Of a stretch of DNA of 64,000 nucleotides, positions 47,011-60,300 are shown piece by piece. Position numbers and translations under genes: made by a program. Source of the stretch: Lanius collurio (taxonomy: Eukaryota; Chordata; Aves; Passeriformes; Laniidae); NCBI GenBank assembly GCA_020086605.1, contig JACBWW010000015.1, positions 8,365,251 through 8,429,250 of the forward strand, given 5' to 3'. The notes under the pieces were generated by a model, which ran no database searches, was not told the origin of the DNA, and worked only from the letters and a program-made list of their open reading frames with translations. Position 1 is the stretch's first letter. Every line of letters starts with the position of its first letter.

Positions 47011-50000
47011 GAAAGTGTGGAGAGCCGGAGAAAAAGAAGCTGGACAGCACTGTGAACAAAAGGAACTAAAGGGTGATGTAATTAAACAGTAAATCTAATA
47101 GTACAAAGGACAAGGCAAACACTTAAGGATTAACAGTAAGGATTGGTAGTAAGACTCAGTTCTTGTTCACGTTCAGGAAAGCTGGAGTCTGAATGCAATG
47201 AGTAAGAAAGAAGTGTTAATGGTGTTATGTAAAAATAAGATTTGTCTCAATGGGAAAATTAAAAAAGCTTTAAATAAAGACTGAGAAGTATGATGATAGT
47301 CACTAAATTTTTAGAATGGTAAACATCATGGGTGATGAAGATAATTTTTGGGTAATGAACAGTGTTGACATTGGAAGAAATAAGTACAAAAGGTGCATAA
47401 ATCTATTTAGACAAAATATACCTTACCTTAGTAACAAGAGTAGTAGGTTTTCTGACATACTGACTAACATTTTGGCCTCCAAGGATTTTATAATATGGTT
47501 TTCTTGACTTGTTTGAAAATAAACCAGTATTTTACGAAGGAGAACAGAATACAGTGGTCTCAAAATTAGAGATGCAGTCCCATTTATACCAAACAATGTT
47601 ACAGAAGTATTTGGGAGAGCAAAGCATTTGAATAATTGCTTTCTCCTTTTTTTTATAATATTACTGAATAATTAAGTTACATACAACTACTCTGCAAAAG
47701 ATGACCTTTCCTTAGCATTTGTTCCATTTTTTTTTTCAGAACTACTATGTAGGTAGAAATGCCAGCCACTGTTGTAGTCCAAAATTTGTCTGTGGGCAGA
47801 AATGAGACACACTTCACATAAACCCAGGAATTTATTGCTAACATAATTGAAATCTCAATATTCTAATCCAAGAACCATTACTGGTCCAAATGCATTATTA
47901 CAGAAAGAGAAACAATACATGTATGCAGAAAAGTTTAATAATAAAATTAATGAAAAAAAGAGTTAAAATTCACAAGCTCCTAAGCTCCCTGACGCTTCTG
48001 GGACAAAAGTCCAGTGGTTTCATTCTGGTGTTGGTGAGGCTGCTACAAGGATTCCTCAGCCTTTGCTGGGAATAACATATTCATGTTGATGCTTTCATCT
48101 CTGTGGCTCAAGGATCTGTGTGAGACTGTGTATGTTTGCTAGTATGCTTTGATGCTTTTGCTTCTTCTTCATCAGTTGCTTCTTCATTCTTCATTCTTCT
48201 GCAGCTCCACATTCAGATTTTGTGCTTTTTACATGTGTCGGATACTAATTCTTTTTTGTTTCCTATAAGCAATTTTGTTCAGCTGCTGGTCCACTTTTCT
48301 TTTAGTGACTGATGAGTTTATAGCTGCAGGGTTTTCAGTTTCCAGACCTGTGTCCCATCTTTTATTTTCTTGTGCCTGTACTCCTCTCTGCTCCACCACT
48401 TCTCTTCACTTCACAAGCCTCTGCTGTTGCTGTATAAAACTATGATTGTACAATAAAAGATAATGCAAGTAAAAAATTAGCCCTAGAATCTGATCATTTA
48501 GGAAAAATTGCTGTTAGTGCTTGTGAAGTAAAAAGATGTTGCAAGCAGGTCAAGAACAGGTTAAATAGATAAAGCTGGACAAGGCTCAGTCCTGAGGCCT
48601 TGCAAATTCAGTACATGACATACAGTCCTTTGTTACAGAAGTTACCTCATCTTTATCCTGAACATGGGAGTTCATGTTATAACAAGGTCTTTACAGAGTT
48701 ATTATCTTAGGAACCAGGGTGTGGGGGAGGCAGGTGTGGAATTTTTTTTGCTGCAGGCAAGCCATATGTTAATTTTCCATCACTTTTGTCACTTGAACAG
48801 TATAATCCCTAAGCATTGTGGACACCTTCATGAGGCCTATTTTGTTTCAGTCTGTCCTTACTATCCTACTGAGATTGTTTCAACCTGTCAAACTCGGTAG
48901 CACACTTCGGCAACATTCTTTTATTGCATGTATTCTGAATTTGACTCATGTTCTGTGGGGAATGGAGTGCAACTGCCAACAGTCATTTTATTTGTCACCT
49001 TTAACAACCATCAGGAAAATGGAACTATGTGTGTATATGATGAGCTAGAAAGTACTCAGTCACCCTTAAGCTATTCATTGCTAAGCCCACCTAGAGTAAA
49101 GTTGTACAGTTCCTCTAAATGACAGTGACTTCTAATGCAGTAACTCAGAATGTATTAACTGACTAAATGCGGGCCATTATTTTTCTGTGTTAATTTGTCT
49201 TGAGACAAGGAATAATCAAACCCAAGGTGAAACATCATATTATAGATGCAGTAGAACGTGTTTGGAAACCTTTCAGAGCTTCATGATCCATTTTCATTTC
49301 CTAGTACCTTCATAGTGATTCTGAATATTCTTGGCAAAAAATATGTAATAGAGGTACAGTAGCCTGAACAGTAGATATGTACAAAGGTACACTGAAACCA
49401 CTGTGTCTGGCAAGTTCATCTCTGCAGTATAGCGAATTCCCTCACCAGAATGCTAGTGGTCAGATTACTATAACCTGAACAATTACGGACTATCATACTA
49501 CTTTATCTTCCTAATCACCAAGATTTTTTAATTGGCTGTGTCAGCTATTCAAAGACTGAAATTTCTGCATTCTGTGAACAGTTTAAAGAGTCTATTAAAT
49601 GCTTAGTTAAAATTTTCTTCTCTTCTATGTCAAACCCTAAAGAAGGGAAATGCTAACAATATGGTAGGGAACCTTTTGGGACTGTAATATTTTCTTTAAG
49701 ATAGTTACTTTTTCTGTGTGAGGAGTCACTGTATTTTGATCCAATTCATTGCTATGCAACTCTTGTTTCAGCTGTGTATATATTAAATAAAAAAGAAATG
49801 AAAATTAAAAAGGCTTAAGCCATCTGTCCTGAATAGCAACACTGTTTTGGAGATCTGATTCCTAATAAGTCTTATAAATTTCTATTAAAAGTCACAGAGT
49901 ATGATTTTGTGGCTAATTGCTGTACCCACAGTCAGTTGGGTAGCAGCACATAAATCTTCCTACTTTTTGGGTCTTCACAGATCTTGTTGTACTGTAATAA

Positions 50001-51875
50001 CAGCAGGTCTGGTAAGTACGTACAAAATAGACAAAGCAGAGCCAACAATGAGCAGAAGAAGCATCATACCAGAAATATCACAATCTGAGGAGTAGCAGAT
50101 ACCTTTCTAGTGTTAACAAGTTTAGAGGATATGCTGAATAAATGAAATTAGATAAGATAAAGGGAGAAGGGTTAACAGAAGCAATGGAGCTTTGAAGAAA
50201 GAAAATGGAAGTGAGAAATTCCAGGCTACAGATGTGACCATCTCCCCAAAGAAATTTCTTTGACTATCTGAATGTCCAGAGTTTTAATGTTTCTCTGTTT
50301 GTTTTCTCTGTACTGACTTCTCCCAAAATTTCCTGTTTGGGCCAGAGAAAACACTTACAGCAATAGGAAGTAACAGAAAATTAAGCACATCTGATCTACA
50401 ATTTTGCAGAGACAGACTGAATAAAGACTTTTACAAAGGTTTTGCCTCAAAACACCTCAACATAAAGCCTGTTTTTCATAGGATTGCAAAACTTGTGCAG
50501 TTCTTCTTCTTAGAGTTCGGACTGTGATCTAAACTCTGGATTTAACTACACAAATACATCAGCTGTAACTTTCTTTAACTATCTACTCAGGAACAGCTCT
50601 GCTAAATTGCTTCTGTGTCCTTTGTGATGGTCTTTTATCATCCCATTGTTTTGTTTCATGATCAATTTCTCGTGTTTTTTTTTTCTTTTTTTTTTTTTTC
50701 CCCTACTATCAGCTTTTGGAAAGATGAAATTCCCCTTTTGTTAAACTCTCAAAGCAGTAGTAGAGGGAGACAAAGGCTTAGTGGATAGTGACATCTGTGT
50801 ATCCTAGCAGAATGACAGTGCCTCCCTTTCTGTTCTTCAAACAGTTTTTAAAAGCCCAATTCCATATTTCCACCAGCATGTCAAAGAGCGGGCAGCAGGT
50901 GGTGTCTCAGAGGAATTCACATAAATATATGATGTCACAAGTTTTGTTCAGAGTGGAACACCTTCTCCAGAAGAAGAGACTGCCATCAATGAGCAACTGT
51001 TGACAAGAAAACCCAGTGAGTTAGTACTTCTAGGTCAACTGAACTCTTCAGCAGGAAATCTTGTCTAACCTTCACTCCTGAGTCCTTGTAGCCAAACAAG
51101 GTGAGACCTGAGAATAGAAAGAGGCCAGCCTGGGAAATGAGAAACAAGAGAGAAATTCAGCCTCTGATGTGATGATATATGTGCAGCAGAAATTACAGTT
51201 ACAGTGAAGGATTTGTTGAAAATTGATCTTTTGCTAGCAGAGTGTTTGAAAGATAGGGTAGCTTGACATCTGAGGGGGTGATGAAGAGCAAGAGTACACT
51301 TTGGGTTTTTGATAACAGGTCTAACTATAACTGCAAACAGTGTGAATTGCCTGGGGGCTGAAATGCTTAGGCCTGCTGTAAACATGAAATCAGTGTTGTG
51401 TTATTTTTAGATAGTATGAAAGACACCCATATCAAAAATGTGCTTGTTCATGCTGGTCATTTCATATTGTTTTAGGATAATAATAATTTGTGGCTTAGGA
51501 GAAGTTCAGTTTCTTGAGTGGAATCTTTTACTCAAATGTAGATCTTGGCTGAATTAATAACTTCTGGGACCTATCTGTACATAGCCATGTTCACAGTCTT
51601 ATTTTGGGATATTTAAATTAAAACCTAGCTGAGTGTGTCAGCGTCTGCCTGTCACCCAGTATTTACTCACAAACTCTATTTAGCTGCCCCTTCTTAGCTC
51701 TCCTTGCAGCTGATGCCATACAAGAATGATGACGTTTCAGCTTTTCTAGTGAGGAGTCAGCCCCTTATGTTTGAACTCCTACTAGAAGGCTTTAGTCTTG
51801 ACAGGAAAACAAGAAGTCTGCACCTTAACTTGATTCAAAGTGGAAACTGAAACTACTTTTCACTTTTTGACTCTT
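47011..51875. other. Intergenic, nothing identified
   Basis: AT-rich DNA. A CTTCTTC/ATTCTTC pyrimidine-rich run lies at about 48165-48200 and a T-rich tract at 50673-50699. No domain or splice context supports the short frames. Confidence 0.55.
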
Positions 51876-51893
51876 CCCCCCCCCCCCCCCCCC
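51876..51893. repeat. C homopolymer, 18 bases
   Basis: An uninterrupted run of 18 C on the plus strand, unusual in this AT-rich setting. Its exact length is prone to sequencing error. Confidence 0.9.
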
Positions 51894-53799
51894 ATGATAA
51901 GACCTGCTGACACATCATCAAAAGATGGCAGGAAGACTTAAATAAGCAAGCCAAGCAAAAACCAGCAGGAAAAACTGCAAAATAAAATAATGTAAAAGAC
52001 TATTCCATATCAAGGAAGGGTAATTGAATTTGTGAATAGAAGGCAAACATTGCCCAGTTAAAAAAAAAAATGCTGAAATCAGGGATTCTTAAAAAACAGG
52101 ATACAGAATAAATCATCTGTCTTAAATTTCTGGCAGGAGAAATATTGTAAGGCATCTTTGGGAGAAGGCTTTTTCTATACAAAAAAGGCAACTTCAGATG
52201 AAATATTAATGAAATTACACAACAGAAAAGGAATAGAGTAAAAAAAGAGTAGTCACTGTTCTCTAGAAGTTTTTTCTTTGGAAGGATCTTGGCATTAAGA
52301 AAAAGCAACCAAAAAGGAGTATAAAATGTTCTTTTATTTCCAAATTGACAGGTAAAACAGAAAGATTACCTAACTAAAAGTTCTTAAAAATAAGAAAATT
52401 ACCTCATGTTATGCACTGTCTACTATTTTATTACATATAGCTATGCAACATCAATGTATGTGTAATTTATCCAAGAAAACATTGTATATAGTATGAGAAA
52501 ATTTAATACTGGCACTATATACAATATTATAATCAATTTAGAATACAAATTCTTGCCCTAAATAAGTAGAAAGACCGCAGTACAAGATTTTATGTGTGAC
52601 ATATATGTTTTAGAAAATCACTACCATTATTCTGGATGTCAGTGGTACCTTTTATTGGTGTTTTACTCCATGTTATATATTTTTTTTGGTGGCACTTTCA
52701 AAGTTATTTGAAATAAATTATTCTTGCAAGGAAAAGTTTCATAAATATTACATGATCAATATTTATCCGAGAATAGGTTTGCAGATTATTTTTCTGTTAT
52801 ATTTACTTTTGTGCACTTATGTTGCAAGTGATCATTATTAAAAGAAGTGATTAAAAGAGCTCAGGATTTGAAAAGAATCTCTGGGCAGTAGGACTTGTGA
52901 CTCTGTTTTCATTGTACTGCTTGCTATTGCCTAAGTGATAGACAGGGAGGATTTACTGAACAGTTTGCACAGAAATCCAACTCTATAGAAGCACCATTAA
53001 GGTCTTCCTGGGCAAGGTCAAGTATTATTTTCAGGAACACTCAAACACTGAGTAAAGGAGGGCGAATAAAACTAAGGAGAATAAGGGGTACAAACTATGG
53101 TCACATTTTGCATGGTCATCCAAGTTGCAATTACACGCAGTGAAACAGATAGTAGAATCATAAAATATTATATTGGCGTTTTTCTTCTCTTAATCTTTTT
53201 GGTACTTGGAGTTCTTAGAAAAATATTTCTATAAATGTTTCAAGATTTTCAACTGTCTGAGTAGAACTTATATGAATACTTTAAACTGAACTAGCTTAGA
53301 TGAACTACATAAATCACATCATGTATTTTAGCTCCTGTGAGAGAGACGAGTGTGATCCTTTCATCTTTGACTCTTTTGCCAGTGTGTGTACCTGTTGTGC
53401 ATATGTGGTCACATTTCAGTTTTGAGAAAAGTCTGCAATACATCATGTTTTCAGATCATTTCAAGTGTGTGTATCTATAGGAGAAAAGGAAAAATAGTGG
53501 AGTGCTGAACAGCTATGCAAATAAAATAATCATACTATTTACCCTCATGCTTATATCTTCCACCACATTGATTTCTCAGCTCATAAAGTTGAATCACTTC
53601 CATGCTAACTAGAGGTATGATTTGGGTTTGAACTCCTTAGAGCAGTTGTCGTTTTCTCCAGGTTAAATGAGAGAGCAGTTCAAAGCCCTTCTGTTTAATA
53701 ATTGGTAAATCAATGGAGGCTTCAGTCAGTACCATGAACGTGTGGACATCAACAGTGGAACAGAGGAAAGGATATGGCATGTGACTAAACAATTTTTGA
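51894..53799. other. Intergenic, nothing identified
   Basis: AT-rich sequence between the C run and the LTR. The 102-codon minus frame at 52000-52308 has no recognisable domain. Confidence 0.55.
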
Positions 53800-54336
53800 G
53801 ATAGTGTGCTGGTTTTGGCTGGGGTAGAATTAATTTTCTTCCCAGTGGCTGGTATGGGGCTGTGTTTTGGATTTGTGTTGAACACAGGGTTGATAACAGA
53901 AATATTCTTGTAATTGCTGAGCAGGGCTTGTACAAAGGCCTTTTCTGCCTTTCATTCTGCCATGCTGTGGGGGCAGGCGGGAGTGCATGGGAAGCTGGGA
54001 AGAGACAGCCAGAGCAGGTGACCCAAAGTGACCAAACGGGTATTCCAGACCAGATGACATCATGCTCAGTATATAAATTGTGGGGAAGGAGGAAGAAGGG
54101 AATGTTTGGAGTAATGATGCTCATCTTTCCAAATCACCATTATTCATGATAGAGCCCTTCTCTCCTGGAGATGTCTCTGCACCTGCCTGCCCATGGGAAG
54201 CAGTGAATTCATTCCTTGTTTTGCTTTGTTTGTGTGTGCAGCTTTTACTTTCCTAATTAGACTGGCTAAATCTCAGCCCACAATTTTACTACCTGTTACA
54301 TTTGGTTGCTGGCTGGGTTTAAACCACTACAGATGG
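53800..54336 (+). mobile_element. LTR of an avian ERVL-type retrovirus
   Basis: A 527-bp LTR at 53805-54331 begins TGTGCTGGTTTTGGCTGGGG and ends GGGTTTAAACCACTACA, both diagnostic of a widespread avian ERVL LTR. A TATA box (TATATAAA) lies near 54070. The flanks GATAG (53800-53804) and GATGG (54332-54336) agree at four of five bases, consistent with an aged 5-bp target duplication and a solo LTR. The sequence after the LTR (GATGGTGGAGAAGTGG) also resembles two bases plus a primer binding site, so a truncated provirus is an alternative. Confidence 0.87.
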
Positions 54337-57300
54337 TGGAGAAGTGGAAAAGAGCTCTGAAGAGTCAGCAGTTGGTAGAACTGTATATATGTAAGAGTGC
54401 CCTGGCGAAGCTGGAGCTGGAAGCTGGGTTCTGGCTAGAGGCACCACACAAGAATGTGGTTCACAGGAGAGCCAGGTGAGCACCAGCTTTGTGTGTGGCC
54501 CAGACAATCTATGTTTGGCAAATTAAATGGCTGAAGTGGGGTCAGTGTTGTGATTTTTGAGAAACTACTGATATTTAAAGGAGTAAAATATGTTTTCCTC
54601 TATTCTCTCTGCACTTTTAGAGATAGAATGTTCACCAAGGTGAGGCAATTATTAAATTTGCATAATGAGTTTGATTTTGTTATCTTTGTGTTACTTGAGC
54701 TCCTTGGAAAAATGTACTGATTATCTTTTTGCATATGACCTTTCTGATAGCTATCATAGGCTTAATAGCTAGCTGGTGATGGACTAAACTACCAAAAAAT
54801 TGGTTTTTTCTTTGTTCTACTTAAATAGACTCCTGATCTTGAGCTGCAAGATATACAAAAACTAACTAAACTAGACACAGTAGGCAAATGGATTTGATTA
54901 AGATAGTGATTAAACATACAGCTAATTGCTTTACATGCTGTAAAAAGTTTTCTTAAAAGAATTGTGACTAGGTTTCTTTTAGCAAATACAGTTGTTTGTT
55001 TGGGGGTTTTGTTTGTTTGTTTGTTTGTTTAGGGTTTTAAATTTTTTAAACAATATCTAGACTGGCAGCTACGGTGTACAAGTTATTACATGATGAAAAG
55101 ATCAATTGGGTTTCCTGACCATAATTTTTCTTGTGAAGAAGACTTCTGTTGCTCTATAATATTTTTATGCCTGGAGTCCTTGAGGAAAGCAATCTGAAGA
55201 GAATGCATGGAATAGGAGTACTAGCTGTGAAAGGGAGCAAGTGGTGGAAGTAACTTCCTTCCATAAACACATACATTTTTGGAATAAATAGAAGAAGAAT
55301 TGGTATGCCTTTAACAGCCTAATTTCTTATTTCCTGTTACTCTATTACCATGCTCCTAGGAAAAATCCAGATCTCTTGGTTCTGGATCTCCTGGGTATTA
55401 TCTGTGTTCATTAGCTTACAACTTCCAGCATTTAATTTTTTAAAATAATTTTTGGTGCCAATAATTTTTTTCCTTTTACAGCTTTATAGTCTTTACTGCT
55501 TTCAGGGCCACATAAGAAATAATGGTAAAAAGGAATTCCATTGATAATTACTGAATTAAAGTAACTGTGGAAACATCAATCTGACGTCTGAAAAGAGCAT
55601 TTGGAATGGTTTAAGACAGTAGTATAGATTACCCATCACAAACAATCCGTCTTGCTAAACAGAAATGTCTTGTGCTGTGAAGCAACATACTATATATAGG
55701 AGTGTATAGAAACAAACAAATAAACCTGAAATTAACCAAAAAACCTAGGGAAAAACCCCAAAGGAATAAAAACTTCTTAAGGGAGGCTCAGCCTCCTAAA
55801 AGAAGCAGAGATGAAAGGAAATAAGAATGCTCATCCTTCAAACTGAATTTCTTGAGACTTTATTTTAAATTAAAAATACTTGTATGAATGCAGATTGTTA
55901 ATCGCTGTACTCTTTTTATTTTGTACTGTGTGGTTTCTGAAAATGCTGTCTGCATTCCTTCTGTATTACATACAGCTCTAGGAATATATTAAAAATATGG
56001 TGCTGTTTAGGATCATATTGAAAGGGGATAAAATATTTAAACTTTTTTTTTTTTTTAATTTAAAACCTACAGGTTTTCCAGAATTTACGTTGTTCACTGA
56101 TATCTGAAAATCTGATAGATTAAATTTACTTGTTAAATAGTTACCATTTTACTTTGCTTGCTTCAAAATGTCATTACAAGCAGTTTGATAAGTGGATTGA
56201 AAAGTCATCTAGTTTAATTATACAGTAGTTTATTCAGATGCATCTATATTTCCAAAACCTTGTAGAGCCACACAAGGCAATGATGACAGATCTACTTGTA
56301 CTTTTTATTCCAGCTATTTTCAGGGCAAAGTGGCTATTAGAGGCAAAAATTCCTCTTAAGCTAGGGGCTTGTGGACCTATTTTAGCTAAGTCTAATATCA
56401 GAATAGACTTCAAAACTCACAGAGTTGTAATAAATAAGTTATGACACTAAGCCAATGTGGATACCTTTCAAGCTGGACCTGAACTTATTTAATACTCTAG
56501 GTATGTCTATTTGAAATCTGTTCTTAAGTTACTGTATGTTTCTGTATTGCAAAATTCTAACCAAATTTTTTTTGTTTCTTTAGAACAAGGTTATTTTATG
56601 TACTGGGAATGTTGGAAATATCTTTTAGTAGTTTCTAAAACAGATTTTGTTACTAATGATAACTTCTTGAAATAGATCATCTATCCTACATCAAATTCCT
56701 CCTTGTTTGTTGCAGTGAAATGGTACAGTACTCAGGGATGATAGAAGCAGCTGAACCCAAACCTTAGGGATGGATATATATTTTTAAAATTAATATGTGA
56801 ATGAAAAAAAAAACCCAACAAAAACCAAACTACAAAAAAAACTTCAAAGAGGGGTTGGTGTGCATATGAGCGTGAATTCCCTCATCGGGGATAGTTTTGA
56901 AAACAATTTTCTACTCCAGAATCAGAAAACTGAATTAGACCAAGCATATTACTTGCTGCCCATGGCAGTAATCTCTAGTTTCAGTCAGTTTGGCTACAAA
57001 GTTTAGCAAGCCTGCGTGGAAGAGCTGAATCTCCTCAGCAGTGTGCAGTAGACACAACTGTACAATCCATCCTTCTTAAAAATCTTGTTGGGTTTTTTAA
57101 ATGTGAGCCCTTTTCTTCTGCGAACCACCTGTGCTCAAATATACAGCCTGGTTTGAGCAGCTTATCCTAAATCTCCTGTGATTGCAATCTCGATTGTTTC
57201 CCCCTCATGGCTTTAACTGCAGTTGTAGTTCCTTTTTCTGTTTCTGATCAAAGATTTCTACTAGGCAACTCTAGTGGGAGTTGCCACGAAGGGAAAACAG

Positions 57301-60300
57301 TTTTTGACCAGCAGATCAGTACAATATATTGATCTGCCATGAGTGTTTCTGTGTATGCTGGTTCTTACTTCACAGCGATGGGGCACTTCCCCAGCAGCCG
57401 AGCCCCGAGCTTAGCTAGCACTTTACGACTGCCATACTTGCAGGTTCTAAAGTCACTGCTTGACAAGGTGGTCTTTAGGTGAGGCTTAGCTCTGGAAACA
57501 TCCTGTCTACATCAGTATGGAGCTAGGAAAGCTGCTTATTATTCATATTATTTGTACTAGCATAAATGCAATTTCCTGTAAGTTACCCCCAATAAAGAGT
57601 GCACAAATTTAGGTTTGTATGAACTAGGAAAAGCCCAGCGCTGCTAAAGTGAAGGCTTGGTCCTAAAACATTATATTTTAGGTGAGGAAATAAATACTCC
57701 ACTATTCAGTAGCTGGGGAAAGAAGAGAATCAGAGTTTGATTCACTTAAGTGCTGTTGTATTTATGCAGATGTCCACTATATTTTTTTTAAAAAAAACAA
57801 TTCTCTTTTCTAATTTATAAATTTTATTTAAATGACACTCTTTCCTGGCATCTAGCAGAAACATTACTAATGTGTGGAGACCAGTGCAAAAATTTAATTT
57901 GCCTCTGTAGCCAGACACCATTTTTCTTTGTAGGCAGAAGATGCAAGCACTGGCTTTAAAGAAGCAGCAGTGATGTACATACAGCAGTCAACACAAAAAT
58001 CCCTTGTAAGTGCACGAGACAGACACTGCTATTTATATGATGCAGAAAGGTTTTATATATATATTAATAAATGTAGTTGCTATAGAGATATCTGAAACTC
58101 ATCACTGTCTCTAGCTATATTCTGTGACCTATTATTCCTGAGGAATAGTCCCCAAAGCATCATAGCAATTGGTTACAATTTTCCTCTTCCTAAAAATTGC
58201 CCATTCCCTCTGCATGAATTGCTCAAATAAAGGGGTTGTCTGCAGATGATCTAGGCATAATTGTAGGAAGTTGTTTTGCCACTAGCAAAACTGTTGCTGT
58301 ATGAAGAGAAACCATATATCTGAGAAGCTATTTTTCTGCCTTTTTCTGACTCTGGCAGCCAGGAGACTCTATCCACTGATGCAACTTCTAATCTCTAAAT
58401 GCTCAACTTGTCAGTGCCCTGCTCTGAGGTGGTGTCGGGAAAGGCACAGTGTTTATTCCAGAGTGTGGAGAGGGATCCAGTTCCCAGGCATGGTATTCTC
58501 ATTTATTATTCTGAAAGTATATTAGAATAATAAAAATAACCCTTAAATAAGACAATGCTGGCAAATGTGTTGCTGGTCATAAAAGGAAAAAACTGGTGCA
58601 TTAGCTGGTCAGTGCTGAAAGCTCTTACAAGAGATGAACTCATGCACTACACAAACACGTGTTTATAAAAGTGATTAGTGACATGTTAAAACTACTGTAC
58701 AACACAAAATACTGGATTCTGAGGAGAAGAATGGCAGGTATCTCAGAGGAAAATTGTCTGCTATACAATTTCTGGAATTCATTTGCTTTTCAAGTTCTTA
58801 TAGCTTGAGAAAATTTTATGATGCTGACTCTTAAACAAGCTTGAATCTCACCTCTGTGATTCTTACAGGAGACTTTACAGCAGGATATAGGTCAGCTGGG
58901 CATGGCTCTATCTCCACTTCACATAGGGAAATGAAGCCCAATTATCTGTTTCCCCTTCAGCTCTGGGTCCTTTGTCTACCAGTCCATAATGAGGAATCTT
59001 TTCTGTAAAGATGCAACATGGTGCAATGGCATATTTCATGTCATTAACCGACCAGAATGGACACTATGTAATGTCTGTTTAATCTGTGGTTTGTTTGCAC
59101 AAAACAATGCCATTTTTATGAATAAAGCAACCAGCACAAGTAAAATTTGTTATGCAGTTATAAAAGAGATAGAAAAGGTAAAGAATGTAGGCAATGTATG
59201 CAAAACTAAAGTAGGTAAATGTAGGGAAGAAAATAACAAATACTGATGACAAGCTTCTGACAGGCTGCTGTAGTTTAAGATATATAAATACTGATATATA
59301 GAAATTAATTTTTATTTCATTTGCCTATCAGTTCTATTAGGTGCCATTTCATCATTTGTACTATGGCTCTGCTTTAATGTATGGAGTCTTCAAGGACAGT
59401 GTTATATAGTATTGTACTGTTTTCAGTGTTTTATAACACTAATAATCTGAGTAAAAAAGTGAACTTAGAGAAATCTATTTGAGTTATCCAATCTGCATTT
59501 TTCAGTTCTGAGTCTTTAGAATTCCACAGCTAATTATGTATGCTGCCCACCAATCCAACTAATGTTCCTCACACCTTTGTTTTAATAATAGGCATCTGTT
59601 TTTTAAAAAGTTATAAGATTACTTTGAATCTGTGTGGGCAGATATGTATGGACATTTTTGTGAGTTCAAACTTAATGCGTGGGGGAGGAATCTTCAGTTT
59701 CCTATGATATATTAACTTGACTTAATGAAGCTGCTCTTTCTAGCTCAGCCACCTGCCTGGTAGATGCACTCTAGACTGAGAACATGGCCAGAACCTATGG
59801 GGGCTCAGTTATCAGCACTATTCCTTCACTTCAAAATACTAGTTTGTGACATTATCCTGCATACTTTCTAAATTTCATGTTGATTGTGACTGCAATGAAA
59901 CCACCACAAATAAAAAAAAACAAACCAAAGCTGTCTGAATGTTATACCTGTATTTTATCATGTGGTTATACTTTAAATTGTCAAAATTCCTTACCCAAGC
60001 AAAGTATGGGTTCATATGCAGTCTGAACTCGGGTTTGTTCCTTACAAATAGCTGTGGTACTGACTCAGAATGTAATTGTGCTAGTTCCAGAGCATGTGCA
60101 ACACAAATCACAGATCTGGAAAGTGTTAATTTCCAGGACAGGTGCAGGGCATATCAAGTGTTCCAGGGAAGGTTAAAAGGAACAGGTGAAGCTATTGCAA
60201 TGCATAAGGAGGTGGCAGCAGGAATAATTATCTTAGCTGAGTGCCAGGTGGTTATATTTGCAGAAATATGTTAAAGGGGTGAGGAGGAGACTAGGGTATA

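Noticed and set aside
48240..48440. Minus-strand open stretch with a Lys-rich, protein-like translation (contains KRKVDQQLNKIAYRKQKRIS)
   Set aside because: No family recognised, no splice sites or poly(A) tail found, and stops on both sides. It could be a decayed processed pseudogene but cannot be supported.
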